Shown: one piece after another, positions 22,301 to 32,911 of the stretch | Layout: each line of letters starts with the position of its first letter | How positions within the stretch are numbered: the first letter of the stretch is position 1 | Source: Iris pallida | Lineage: Eukaryota > Streptophyta > Magnoliopsida > Asparagales > Iridaceae | Direction of reading: 5' to 3' | Length of the DNA: 64,000 nt | Assembly: GCA_029216955.1 (NCBI GenBank) | Contig: JANAVB010004000.1 | Location: forward strand, 2,246,511 to 2,310,510 | Position numbers and translations under genes: made by a program | Notes under the pieces: model-generated | What the model saw: only the letters and a program-made list of their open reading frames with translations | Told to the model about the DNA's origin: nothing | The model's database searches: none

Positions 22301-25300
22301 CACAGCTGAGACATATGGAACCCGCTCCATATCTTCCTTTTCGTCCTCGGTAGATGGACACTGTTCCTCAGTGAGCTTAAAGTGAGCCGCAAGGGAAAAA
22401 CTCACTTTCTTCGACCCGTCCATCCCGAAACGCTGAAGTACCCGGTGAATGTACTTCTTTTGGGACAAATGTAGCAACTTGGACTCTCTCTCTCGGCTGA
22501 TCTCTATCCCAAGAATAGTCTTCGCTGCGCCCAAATCCTTCATGGAGAAGGCCGCGCCCAGTTGGCGCTTCAGCTCCGCTATCCTAGTGGCATTCCGATC
22601 CACTAATAGCATATCATCAACATAGAGCAATAAAATGATGAAATCATCCTCGACAAAATACCTCACAAATGCACAATAGTCCGACGTCGTCCGTGCATAA
22701 CCATGCTCCCCCATAAACGACTCGAACTTCCTGTACCACTGCCTCGGAGCCTGCTTCAGACCATACAAGCTCTTTCTCAACCAGCAGACCAAATGTGACT
22801 TGCCCTTCTCACAGAATCCCTCTGGCTGCTCCATGTATAACTCCTCCTCAAGATCACCGTGGAGGAATGCCGTCTTCACGTCCATCTGCTCGACCTCCAA
22901 GTCGAGACTGGTTGCTAATGCTAGCACCACCCGAATAGACGAATGCTTGACGACAGGCGAAAAGATCTCATCATAATCCACGCCTTTCCGCTGACCGTAG
23001 CCTTTGACTACCAGCCTCGCTTTGTATCGAGGGCGAGTAGCATCATCCGTCTGCTTCACTCTAAACACCCATCGATTCTTCAAAGCCTTCTTGCCCTTTG
23101 GCAACCGTACCAGCTCATAAGTGGAATTGGCGTGTAAGAAACTCATCTCCTTCTGCATAGCCTCCATCCACTCTTGCCTGTGTTCGTCTTCCATAGCCTC
23201 TGCAAAGCTTTCGGGCTCTCCCCTGTCAGTCAATAGCACATACTCATCCGGTGAGTATCTCGTAGATGGTCGACGATCTCTGTCGCTCCTTCTCAGTGGA
23301 GCCATTGGTGCTGGTTGTATACCAACAGCCTCCTCCCCTTCAGGAACTGCCTCCCCGGCATGCTCATCCTCCTGAGGGACACCCTGACCACCATCAACAG
23401 GCTGATGATCAAGGTTGGGAGCAACTCCATGTACTGGCTCCCCCATAATGGGATCCTCTGCGATGTCCTCTGGAAACTGCTCGAAGCAAAATGACTCTAA
23501 CTCAGGCAATTCCTCAGCCTCAGAAGGCGTCTCGGAATCCTGAGTGTTGGTCATGGTCTGATCCTCGACGAACACCACGTCCCTGCTTCTGTAGAGCTTT
23601 TTTCCCACCGGGTCGTAGAGTCTATAGCCAAACTCATCCCGACCATAGCCGACAAAGACGCATCGTCTCGTATTCGGCTCAAGTTTGGTCCTCTCGTCCT
23701 TCGGTACATGCACGAAGGCCTTACAGCCACACACTCGCAGGTGATTGTATGACGACTCTTTGCCGTACCATACTTTGTCAGGCACATCAGCCTGCAAAGG
23801 AGCACTAGGAGACAAATTAATAACATAAGCGGCTGTGAGAAGAGCCTCACCCCAATAACTGCCCGGCAAGTTTGCTTCTGACAGCAAACACTGCACCCTC
23901 TCCATCAGTGTCCTGTTCATGCGCTCCGCTACACCATTGAGCTGAGGTATTTTTGGCGGAGTCTTCTGGTGTCGTATCTCCTGCTCTCTGCAATATGCAT
24001 CAAAGGGACCGATGTATTCGCCGCCATTGTCGGACCGAATACACAATAACTTCTTGCCCGTCTCTCTTTCAACAGAGGCCTGAAACTCTTTGAAAGTAGG
24101 CAGCACCTGATCCCTGGTCTTTAAGGCATAGATCCAAACCTTTCTGGAACAGTCATCAATAAAAGTTACAAAGTAAGATGCACCACCGATAGATTTTACC
24201 TTCATAGGACTGCAAACATCCGAGTGAATCAACTCGAGCAACGTCGGCTTCCTTGAACTTGGGTGACTTTGAAAAGACACCTTACTTTGCTTCCCAGCTA
24301 AACAGTGCGTGCACTTCTCCAACTTTGTAGACTTGAGCCCTGGAATCACCTTCCTGTTCACCAAGTAGCTCATCCCATTCTCGCTGATATGGCCGAGCCG
24401 CCTGTGCCACAACTCGGTAGACGCATCACTGACTGCGTTCACCTCCTGTGCCCCATGTGCGCTCCCTCCATATAGTAGAGACCGGACTTCTTGCTTCCTC
24501 TGGCAATCACCATCGAACCTCTGGAAAGCTTCCACTGACTATTTCCGAAGAGACTGAAGAATCCCTCATCATCCAACCTTCTAACCGATACCAGGTTGAA
24601 ACGGATATCAGGGACATGACGAACATCTTTGAGAACAAGAATTGCACCCGTCTTCGTCCTCAAATGCACATCTCCAACGGCAACCCCCTTTGACACATCT
24701 CCATTGCCCATCTTCAACACTCCACAGTCGTCTGTCGTGTAAGTAGCAAATAGTGCCCTGTTGTGAGATACATGCGCTGAAGCCCCTGAGTCCACCAGCC
24801 AAGAATTGTCATCGCAGGCGAGGTTTGTGATAACCTCATCACCTACGACGATCACATCGCCTTCATGTATCGAAGCCGCCGCTGTAGTGTTCTCATCTTG
24901 CTTTCCCTTGTCGCCCTTCTTCTCTCTCTTCCAAGCGAAACAGTTCCGCTTAATGTGGCCCTTCTTGCCATAATGGTAACACTCCGAGTCCTCTTACCGA
25001 CCCTTGGACTTCCCCCTGCTCTTGTCTCTGCCACCACCTGGACCCCTGCTTTTGCCCCTTCCGCGGCTCTCCGAAACTAGTGCCTCTGAGTGATGGGATG
25101 TGGATGAAGTGCCCTGAGAACGTCTCTGTATCTCTTCATTCAGTACCCCGCTCTTGGCAAACTCCAGACTGACCATGCCTTCCAGAGCAGAAGCGATCAT
25201 AGAAACTCGTACGGTCTCCCACGAGTCTGACAATGTACATAGCAACCAAAGTCCTTGAACCTCATCGTCGAACTTGACTCTCATCGAGGATAGCTGGTCC

Positions 25301-28300
25301 ACCACGCCCTGTAACTCACTCAAGTGATTCGTAATAGATGTACCATCTTTGTACCGCAGACCCATCATCGTCCGGATCAGGAACAATTTGTTTACCTCCG
25401 GTCTTTTTCGCATACAAAGATTCCAGCTTCTCCCACAACGTCTTCGCATGCTCAATATTGGCAACGTGGATGTACACGTTCTCGTCAACGAACTGCCGCA
25501 TGTACCCACACACCTGTATATGCTCGAAGTTCCAGTCCTCATCGGATTTGTCACTGGGCTTCTCGGATGCAAATACTGGAAGATGCAGCTTCTTGACAAA
25601 CAGCAAATCCTTCATCTTGCTCCGCCAATAATGGTAGTTGGTACCGTTCAGGTTCACCATGCGCACCGGCTTCGCGTCCATCTCTGCTTCCTGGTTTGAC
25701 TGTCAACTCCTGACACTTCTTTGAACCCAAAGCTCTGATACTACTCTGTTGGGAACGAAGCGCGAAAACCGTTCCCCAAAACCAGAAAGTCCTGCGAGAG
25801 AACCGAGCAAAAGCACACAAACCAAAAATGCCAAACACAATCGCAGACACAAAGATTTTTGACGTGGAAAACCCTTGCGGAAAAAACCACGGGACGATCG
25901 GAGTCCAACCCTGAAGAACCTCCACTAATGGAATAAAGAGAATACACCCTCTACAAGCTCCTCCCGATCCAATACGGATCACCACAACTCACTTGAAAGA
26001 AAAAAAATTTTGATTGCGGACTTCGATGAACAAGAGATGCCGAAAAATTATTCGAAGCAATCTCTCCTTCACAATAGTCTTTAATCCTCTCTCTCTCTCT
26101 CAAAGATTGTAAAGCACTCTTTGTTTTGAGATGATTTTACAACTAGCATGCATCACCCTTTTATAAGCCCTTGGTAACCTATACATGGAAGGCCAATATA
26201 TATGGAAACTTCCAATATAAATCAATCATATATTTAATGGAAATCCAATCATATATTTCCTTACCATATATGTACCAAAATAAAATCCATGCACTCCCCA
26301 AACTTTTCCGACACACGGATGGCGCTCGTCGCTCTCCGGGGTATTCTCCACATAGGTGGGAACCCCACCCACTCCAACAAAAGGATGTTGGTTGAGGATG
26401 TTCAGCTTCCAATTGAAAGACCAACTATTATTCATGGTGAAAATCAAAGTAACCTAAAGTTGGCTACAAATCCAATTTGTCATGTGATAAAGAAACATAT
26501 TGAAATCGAGCACTACTTTATCGAAAGAAAGTGCTTAAAGGGACTATTGAAGTTTTGGAGGTGCGAAGCAAGGGCAACGTTGTGGATATATTCATAGTCG
26601 CTTTCCAAGTGACCATTTGAGCTTCATCGATCGATGCTTGGAGTTGTTTACAAAAATGCATTTTGAGGGAGAGTGCTAAAAATAAAGTTTCATTTTATGA
26701 TAAATAGGTAGTAAGTAGGTTTCATGAATGAGTTATATGTACTTAATGGTCATGAGTAACAAACTCAAGAGACATGAGTAATGTAACCCAAGGGACATTA
26801 GTTACAAAGTTAACATGATAGAGCACTTTATAAGTCCATTTATCTTGTCATTTCATGATAAGTTGAATAAAGATCATATTCCACTTCATTTTTCATTCCA
26901 CCAATTTTCGTCCTCCTTCCATTCTGCGTTCGTTTGTGGGCTAGTGTGCATAGCACACTACTTTCTCCACAATATTCCTTTAGGTCTAATTGAAGAAATA
27001 CTGTTATGGCACAAAATTACTTATTCCTGTTACTCCTGCCACGCCCTCCAAATGTTGCCCTGGAAACTTCAAATTTCAAGATTTTAAGATGTCATGACAC
27101 TTCAGGACCCCGCTGAGATGCATGTAGCCATTAAATTATTGGTCCTGTCATTATTCTGCTATAATATTGGTGCTTTATATAAAGATATCAACCCCCAAAT
27201 TGTGCAACAGTTGAAACAATGCTATGAAACTATGGATTGATTGGCTAGCTGAACGGTTGCCTACTTAACAGGATTTTGAAAGTTCTCATCTGGAATTTGT
27301 GGGACAATTAGAACCCCTGTCAGGTGTCTGAGTAATGAGTATAACAGATGTTTCTCATTTCAGATCCCATGAATGCCTAAATGCACCAATCTTTGCATGC
27401 CTTGCTTAAATATAAGTACTAATCTAATGTAATAAGATGAAACCAATTTGGAGAGTTGGGTGGTCATCCAAATTGATTCACATTTGGCTGTTGCTTGTAA
27501 GCCAAAACTCTTTGTTTCATTAGATAAGTTTATTGTTATTGTTAACAAGGTTAGTCTAAAAAAAGAGAGTTATTGTTGACAAGGCTTCACTAAGTCATAT
27601 TTAGCTTTTCATTATCGAGCAACTAGAGATCAGTATTGACAAGGTATCAATTCCTTTACCACTTTTAGGGGTATGAATGAGGAATGATGCCATATGCATG
27701 CATGATCCTTAACATTGTTCATGTTGAGTCACTAACCTGGGTAAAGTAGCTGACGGCCTCGCATGCCAACCTCCTTTTGACAGATAAGGTGGCCTTTTCA
27801 CATTCAAGAGCCAACCCAAGCTGCAATTCTACTGCCTGCATTTCAAAAGAAAATAACTTAATGTCGATGATTCTAAATTTTAGGATGTTCCACAGAAGTT
27901 GCAGAAATTCTTAAAGTCGACTTCACATGTATCTAATGTATAATATTACACTATTTAAATTCTTAGTGTATTGTCAGGTTTACAAGTGCGTAACGAGTAT
28001 CAAAATGGGTCTCATCATGTCCACACAGTTATCGTAAATTTAGATGGTTTTTCTTAGTCTTATCAGTATATTCTTCATAACCACTTGTCTTTTTCCTCCA
28101 ATGAAAGCCTTAAAAAATTAATTAGCCAAAGGCTTTGAGTTCTATGCTGTCGTATGCACAAGATAGTACAGACAAAATTAATAAAAATGTCAAAGGAGCA
28201 GCAAGAGCTGCAAGACCCATTGATTAAGCATCTGACACAAGCAAAATGATCAACATCTACAGATCATTAGTGTACTAATTTGCCCACGAACTGTAACCAA

Positions 28301-29596
28301 ACTCATACTCAAAATATGTCAAAGACATCAGCAAGATGTTCATTTCAGTTACCTGTGCCAATGCTTGGACTGACATGGCCTCCAACATACTCTCATGCAA
28401 ATTGTTGGGTAAGTTCTTCCTGAAATTATGCATTCCAAGATTCAAATTTCACTTGCATCCGAAATATTTGTAGCAGTAGAAGGTCAAATTAGATTATCAG
28501 AGACAGAATTAAGTAGGCATAGAATGTTATGACTTTGAGTATGGATGGATACATGATATGCAGAGGCAACTTGACCAGTATATGGTGGCCACAATAATCA
28601 AAGCAACCAGATGCCCTTAGCAATAAATCAACAGCAACCTTCTTAGAATCTGGTAAGAATGCAATGCTAATCAGCAACTTGCGTATTTTGTAGATTCTGT
28701 GGAGCATGCTATGACCAATATAGCAGTAAATATGTCATTACGTCTAGCTTCACATTATTAATTTCGAGCCATCTTTTTCCATCAACATGTACTTACCTTC
28801 AGATACCACCCGTTCAGACTCGTGATCTAAAGATACTCTTGGGAAAAGTACTAGATTTGCTTCCATCAATGACAGCACTGCCTTCATATGAACTACCGAC
28901 AACAGTTCATACCAAACATTTGCCAAACAGGTCTCCTTTGCAAAAAATTGTCAAGTTTTAGTACAATGGACCAAACTAACAGAGTACATAGAGAATAAAG
29001 GAAGAAAAGGGACTCAAACTGAGTTGCTTGTACCACATTCTTACTTGTCCATCATCACCTTGCATCTTCCACTTGAATTCCACTGACGATTCCAGATTAC
29101 TCTCTACAAGACACCAAGTAAAATGTATTAGAAGATGATTCTCAAATCAAGAGCAACAAACCCAAATAGAAAGCTAATACCTTTTATAGTCAAACCAAGA
29201 ACCAGAGGTAGGTACTCATCGAGAGCTTGTTGGAGTTCCAAGACATATGACAGAACTACGAGATCTAACAGAACGTTCGGTCAAAAAGACTATTTGAATC
29301 TATATTTATTTTTATTTTATTTTTATATATATATAAATATATAGTTAAAACAAGATAAAAATTGTGAAACTATTTATACCATTACTTTCTGCCAGTGAAA
29401 CAATCCGACCTCGAAGCCCAGAGAGTCTATCGATGATGTCTCGAGAGACTAATCCTCTAAGGGGGTGAAGGAAGTCAATGACAGTGGGGATTTGGAATGA
29501 AGGGACAAATATCACCACCTCATTGATGCTATTCCTCTTCTTCTTCTTTCTCCCCAGTACTGGATACCTCTTTGGAATGGAGGAAGTGCAACCCAT
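19377..29596 (-). CDS. BRO1-domain-like protein, at least ten exons, N-myristoylation start
   Basis: Host gene, assembled here by splice sites and phase. Exons (minus strand): 29380-29596, 29181-29264, 29045-29103, 28797-28935, 28553-28649, 28353-28419, 27737-27835, 19806-19895, 19547-19701, 19377-19478. All introns are GT-AG and the phases agree throughout, giving 369 codons plus two bases. The start ATG (29594-29596) gives MGCTSS: Gly-2 and Cys-3 are a myristoylation/palmitoylation signature. Motifs in order: VVIFVPSFQIPTVIDF, LDEYLPLVLGL, VEFKWKMQGDDGQ, NVWYELLSVVHMKAVLSLME, DLLLRASGCFDYC, QALAQAVELQLGLAL, ATLSVKRRLACEAVSYF, KAAAYYYHGLVMDKG, PPLWGVMKHMNKKIP. These match the plant family described as endosomal-targeting BRO1-like domain proteins of about 400 residues. 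A membrane or endosomal role is family knowledge only. The C-terminal exon is uncertain; see the candidate at 19020-19080. Confidence 0.87.
20225..21005 (+). pseudogene. pol: Copia C RT and RNase H relic, part 1
   Basis: 5'-truncated copia sequence starting in RT with [15 protein letters not shown], then a damaged VLLYVDDE, LYDALIGSLIYLTI, and RNase H with YTDADLGGASEDRRSTSGYV and SISTTEAEYTAYYLAAQECI. Stops and frameshifts are frequent. It is cut at AAAGG (21001-21005) by copia G and resumes at 26380. Confidence 0.85.
21006..21635 (-). repeat. Copia G 3' LTR (630 bp)
   Basis: Matches 25747-26379 almost throughout, with scattered single-base differences such as CGCAGAAACC versus CGCGAAAACC. 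Tips are TGTTGG/CCAACA-like. A (CT)n run lies at 21349-21358. Confidence 0.93.
21636..21652 (-). promoter_or_regulatory. Copia G polypurine tract
   Basis: On the minus strand GTGAAGGGGGAGATT directly precedes the 3' LTR (TGTTGAAGTGGG). This is the expected plus-strand primer site. Confidence 0.75.
21653..24535 (-). CDS. pol: Copia G integrase, reverse transcriptase and RNase H
   Basis: One 960-codon open frame; its first ~30 codons are an out-of-frame overlap. It then reads the GAG-pre-integrase finger ELWHRRLGHISENGMSYLV with KCTHCLAGKQ. The integrase core has D in IHSDVCSPMK, D in IRSDNGGEY and E in LNGVAERMNR. RT motifs are [40 protein letters not shown] and the active site LLYVDDMLLV. 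RNase H motifs are VGYTDADMAGD, LSTTEAEYIAA, LCDSQSAIHLVKN and SKHIETRYHWI. All catalytic acids I can name are present. It ends at 21653, next to the polypurine tract. In life it would be cleaved from a Gag-Pol precursor; here it lacks an in-frame connection to protease. Confidence 0.93.
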   Translation of the reverse strand: MEAFQRFDGDCQRKQEVRSLLYGGSAHGAQEVNAVSDASTELWHRRLGHISENGMSYLVNRKVIPGLKSTKLEKCTHCLAGKQSKVSFQSHPSSRKPTLLELIHSDVCSPMKVKSIGGASYFVTFIDDCSRKVWIYALKTRDQVLPTFKEFQASVERETGKKLLCIRSDNGGEYIGPFDAYCREQEIRHQKTPPKIPQLNGVAERMNRTLMERVQCLLSEANLPGSYWGEALLTAAYVINLSPSAPLQADVPDKVWYGKESSYNHLRVCGCKAFVHVPKDERTKLEPNTRRCVFVGYGRDEFGYRLYDPVGKKLYRSRDVVFVEDQTMTNTQDSETPSEAEELPELESFCFEQFPEDIAEDPIMGEPVHGVAPNLDHQPVDGGQGVPQEDEHAGEAVPEGEEAVGIQPAPMAPLRRSDRDRRPSTRYSPDEYVLLTDRGEPESFAEAMEDEHRQEWMEAMQKEMSFLHANSTYELVRLPKGKKALKNRWVFRVKQTDDATRPRYKARLVVKGYGQRKGVDYDEIFSPVVKHSSIRVVLALATSLDLEVEQMDVKTAFLHGDLEEELYMEQPEGFCEKGKSHLVCWLRKSLYGLKQAPRQWYRKFESFMGEHGYARTTSDYCAFVRYFVEDDFIILLLYVDDMLLVDRNATRIAELKRQLGAAFSMKDLGAAKTILGIEISRERESKLLHLSQKKYIHRVLQRFGMDGSKKVSFSLAAHFKLTEEQCPSTEDEKEDMERVPYVSAVGSLMYVMVCTRPDITHAVRTVSRYLSNPGRVHWSAVKWILRYLQGTADWRLSFGGDEPKLVGYTDADMAGDVDTRRSTSDYVMMFAGGAVSWQSRLQKCVALSTTEAEYIAATEACKELLRMKKLLQEIGLKQEQYTLLCDSQSAIHLVKNQTFHCRSKHIETRYHWIRDVVEKKDAALEKVHTDDNGADMLTKVLPRGKFEYCRQIVGMTTSST
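24439..24993 (-). pseudogene. pol: Copia G nucleocapsid knuckle and protease
   Basis: The frame after a TAA (24994-24996) reads ECYHYGKKGHIKRNCFAWKR. This is the CCHC knuckle with Tyr in place of the second Cys, so zinc binding should be impaired. The protease follows with WLVDSGASAHVSHN, VLKDVRHVPDIRFNLVS and SKKSGLYYMEG. It ends out of frame with the integrase near 24455-24480, where a one-base indel is the simplest explanation. The catalytic DSGA is intact. Confidence 0.85.
24994..25681 (-). pseudogene. gag: Copia G gag
   Basis: The start ATG at 25679-25681 gives MDAKPVRMVNLNGTNYHYWR, a typical copia Gag N-terminus; KMKDLLFVKKLHLPVF follows. The frame is lost around 25390-25400 (one extra base after AKKTGG). 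It continues in another frame as KLFLIRTMMGLRYKDGTSIT, VKFDDEVQGLWLLCTLSDSW and a basic Gly/Arg-rich tail, ending at TAA 24994-24996. Gag forms the particle shell. The lesions mean no full Gag can be made from this copy. Confidence 0.88.
25731..25743 (-). promoter_or_regulatory. Copia G primer-binding site (initiator-Met tRNA type)
   Basis: On the minus strand TAGTATCAGAGCT lies a few bases after the 5' LTR. It is one base off the common TGGTATCAGAGC. Confidence 0.75.
25747..26379 (-). repeat. Copia G 5' LTR (633 bp)
   Basis: Second copy of 21006-21635. It is bounded by AAAGG outside and the PBS inside. It is the likely promoter of copia G and reads in the same direction as the BRO1-like gene. 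Confidence 0.93.
26380..26673 (+). pseudogene. pol: Copia C RNase H relic, part 2
   Basis: Continues copia C after copia G: MLVEDVQLP, IIHGENQSNLKLATNPICHV and KKHIEIEHYFIERKCLKG. It ends near a purine tract TTTTGAGGGAGAG (26661-26673), the expected end of a copia coding region. Confidence 0.82.
26674..27100 (+). repeat. Probable copia C 3' LTR remnant
   Basis: It begins TGCTAAAAATAAAG immediately after the purine tract and lies beyond the RNase H end, where a 3' LTR belongs. The right end is not definable because no second copy is present. Confidence 0.45.
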
Positions 29597-31089
29597 CCTT
29601 TGCAATTGTAGCAATATTCTTCTCCAAACATTCTACATGGCGAAAATTTTGAAAAACGTCCAGATAATGATCATGTTAAGATTGAATCACTGAAAGAAAC
29701 AAATTTCTATTTTAAGAAAAACAACTTTCTACCCTTTGATGTGCATCCAATTACACCCAAATAATATTAAGTAACTTCAAATTTCCTTTCCTTGCAAAGC
29801 ATGCAGACAAAATTCAACAAACAAAATAAATCAAGACAAGCTTTGTTTCTTTCTGAAATTTACTACTACTTGCGAGAAGGTCACAGAAATCTTGTACTCG
29901 GGAAATAGACAAAAGAGGACAACCTAGTTGTCAACCAAGAGAAGGTTAATATATAATACATTGTAGCATAATTTAATCAATATCAACAACAAGAACGACG
30001 ATCTAGATATTTGGGGTCGGATATTTGAATTTGTTTCTTTAATTCAATTCAGCTTTATTTTCATGATAGAGACCCGACAATATGTTGCTTTGGGTGTTGG
30101 CTACCTAACTCAGCACCCTTTTATCCGATCTTGGAACCAGCAAAAACATAAGACAGTGAACAATGCACAGGAGTCGAACACAATTCAATCAATATCGACA
30201 TGATTATAAAGATATCAAAGACCTTCTCCATCAACAAGACGAAGTGAAATTTTTTCCATGAGAATATCTCTGCTTATTCGACCTCTTGAGAAATTCTTCC
30301 CTTTCTAGAGACTCATTACTTGTTGGTGATTGTGCATAGAAGAAATCAAAGAATTTTCAATATTTGATGTTCTCGTCACGGAGGACATCATAGAATTTTC
30401 AATTTGAAGTCCTTCGGTCCTAATTCTTGATTCAATAATCAAAAAAACACTACTAACAAATGTGGGTGCACTTCTCATATTAGTTGTTGATTAAGGGCTC
30501 TCTCCTATGGACTCTATGAAGACAAATATGTATATGGAAGTTCCTCATGGTGTCCAATTATCTATCTTGATCCATAATCTTTTCTAGAAAACACTCACAA
30601 TCATCTCAAATAGGAGGGCCTGATTGTTTGTAACCGTTATTCTCTATTACTATCTTATGAAACCAATCATACTCATCACATTTCCAAAAAAAAAAAAAAA
30701 AAAAACTTATGCCGACACAAATCAAATCAACAATGTACTAGGGATAAAAATATGATGCTATTCAAAGATACAAATATATTCCACATCAATCATACTCACA
30801 ACATTTCCATGATAATTTTGTCTCTGCTTAAATTTTTTTCCCCTCAATCCAAGCAGACCCTTAGACACAAAGTGTTAATATAATATAAGATCAATATGTC
30901 TAGATATCATATATATGTCTTAGAAAGTCGTACCCATGGTAACAAGTTCTATCAAACCAATCATACCCGAAAAAATTCTATCATAAATTTTCATGTCAAG
31001 ACAAAAAGAAAGTTACATCACTAGAGACAAAATTATGTGTGTATTGAGTATATAGACAAAAAGAGAACAAACCAATTAGAGTCAGATCA

Positions 31090-31132
<43 letters not shown>

Positions 31133-31340
31133 AGGGCTAGACACTCCACTTGAAGCACATTCTATAGAGAAATGGAGGTTCTTACGAGTATAAGAAAGGG
31201 AAAGAGGGAGGAGAGAGATCTTTTGAGAAGAGGAGCCATTGGATATCTTTTTCTTGCTCAGTTCCCGAGAGGAGCTCACATGGCATATGCGGAGGAGAAG
31301 CAGTAAACAAGACTCGGTTGAGTCCTGAGTCAACTACCAA
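29597..31340 (-). promoter_or_regulatory. Upstream region and probable leader of the BRO1-like gene
   Basis: No gene. The minus strand carries a (CT)n leader-like tract at 31088-31134 below a CT-rich stretch (31200-31335), typical of plant 5' leaders. It lies 1.5 kb above the start codon, so a leader intron would be needed. A 20-base A run lies at 30687-30706. The motif CAATCATACTCA recurs at 30665 and 30786. Confidence 0.35.
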
Positions 31341-31632
31341 CTGCACTTTTATGGTCTGTCAAGGGCTTCCTAGCGTGTGAATGAGCTTGGAGTGGAGTTC
31401 CAAGAAGGTTGGCAAACTCTTAAGAAGAAATCATTCTTTCTTCAAGTGGGAAAAGTGGATGCACATCAATATCATTGTACTAGGTTGGATCTCACTAGTG
31501 ATATCATTTCATTTGGGTGTACCTGGGCAAGCCCAAAAATTGTGGATCCCATAATTAAGGTTATGGTGAGATATTCTTGTTCGTGTGTGTGTATATATAT
31601 ATTTATATATACATCGGTTGTTCTATACGGTA

Positions 31633-31694
<62 letters not shown>
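31633..31694. repeat. (TA)n microsatellite
   Basis: About 30 uninterrupted AT dinucleotides. Confidence 0.95.
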
Positions 31695-31697
<3 letters not shown>

Positions 31698-31761
31698 TGT
31701 TCACTTTAACAGACTTTTCCTTAAGTTTCAAATGAATCTTTTTAATTAAAAAAAAGGCTTA

Positions 31762-32177
31762 ATTGCACTTTGCTACCCTCAACTATTCCGCCTTTTCAAC
31801 TTGATACCATAAACTTTTTTTCGTAACAAATTGGTACCTCAACTATTATTTTTTTTCAACTTGATACCTAATTTTTCAAAAATTTTGAAAATGCCCTTCC
31901 CTCTTCCTTCCCTCCACCCCCTTCCCCACTCCGGCCACCCCCCTTGCTAGCTCTGGCCGCCCACCCCCCCCCCCCCCCTGCTAGCTCCGCCCCCACCGTC
32001 CCCCACCCCTGCTAGCTCCGCCCCCACCGCCCCCCACCCCCCCTGCTAGCTTCGGCCACCCCCTGCCCCGCCTCCCGCCCCGCCCTCCCTCCCCAGCCCC
32101 CCTCCTCACGTGCTGCCGCGGCCTAGGGGAGAGGCGGGGGCGGGCGGGCGGCCAGAGCGAGCAGGGGGGGTGGGGCG

Positions 32178-32212
<35 letters not shown>

Positions 32213-32380
32213 CGGAGCTAGCAGGGGGGGGGGGCGGCCGGAGCGTGCAGGGGGGGAGGGTTAGGGGTAGGGGTAGGGGCATTTTAGTCCAAAATAACAT
32301 CTGGGTACCAAATTGTTACAAAAAATAGTTTAGGGTACAAAGTTGAAAAATGGTAATAGTTGAGGGTAGCAAAGTGCAAT
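31762..32380. mobile_element. Foldback MITE with C-rich/G-rich hairpin core
   Basis: The left end ATTGCACTTTGCTACCC has its reverse complement at the right end (GGGTAGCAAAGTGCAAT). Similarity continues inward for at least 75 bases (TCAACTATT, TTTTCAACTT, GTAACAA-TTGGTACC). Inside, the left half is C-rich with repeats of GCTAGCTCCGCCCCC (31940-32060). The right half is G-rich with the complementary CGGAGCTAGCAGGGGG and a G run near 32180-32211. The whole 619 bp could fold as one hairpin. TA flanks both ends (31760-31761, 32381-32382), suggesting a 2-bp duplication. No coding. Confidence 0.75.
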
Positions 32381-32579
32381 TATAATAATAATATTAACAT
32401 TAATATTAATATTAATATTAGTATTAACATTAATATTAATATTAACATTAACATTAACATAAAAAATTGGGTAATTAATTTTTTGGGTTAAAATTTGCAA
32501 TGTCATTTGTCATGTCATATGACACATAATATTATTTAACATGTCACGTCAGATGCCAATAGTAATAATAATAATAGTA

Positions 32580-32610
<31 letters not shown>

Positions 32611-32678
32611 TAGTAATAGTAATAATAATAGTAATAATAGTAATAATAATAGTAATAATAATAATAATAATAATAACA

Positions 32679-32729
<51 letters not shown>

Positions 32730-32858
32730 GTAATAATAATAATAATAATAATAATAGTAATAGTAATAATAATAATAGTAATAGTAATAATAATAATAAT
32801 AGTAATAGTAATAATAATAATAATAATAGTAATAGTAATAGTAATAATAATAATAGTA

Positions 32859-32911
<53 letters not shown>

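Larger units (their letters stand above)
21006..26379 (-). mobile_element. Copia G: complete Ty1/copia element in intron 7
   Basis: The 5374-bp element runs from TGTTGGGAACG (21006) to CCACTCCAACA (26379). It is flanked by a perfect AAAGG duplication (21001-21005 and 26380-26384) that interrupts copia C RNase H. LTRs are 21006-21635 and 25747-26379. PBS and polypurine tract are in place for minus-strand transcription. Gag and protease have a few lesions; the integrase-RT-RNase H part is one long open frame. Among the complete elements here it has the best preserved enzyme region and lies inside an older relic, so it is probably relatively young. Confidence 0.95.
19896..27736 (-). other. Intron 7 of the BRO1-like gene, 7.8 kb, filled with nested copia elements
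   Basis: It starts with donor GTTAGT below 27737 and ends with an AG acceptor above 19895. Introns 1-6 and 8-9 are roughly 70-520 bp. This one holds copia C (plus strand) and, inside it, copia G (minus strand, same direction as the gene). 27100-27736 and 19898-20220 are AT-rich intronic DNA; a GTATCGG-rich patch at 20075-20165 is unexplained. Confidence 0.82.

Noticed and set aside
31082..31333. Ser/Leu-rich 83-codon minus frame upstream of the BRO1-like gene
   Set aside because: Produced by a (CT)n leader-like tract; more likely 5' leader than coding.
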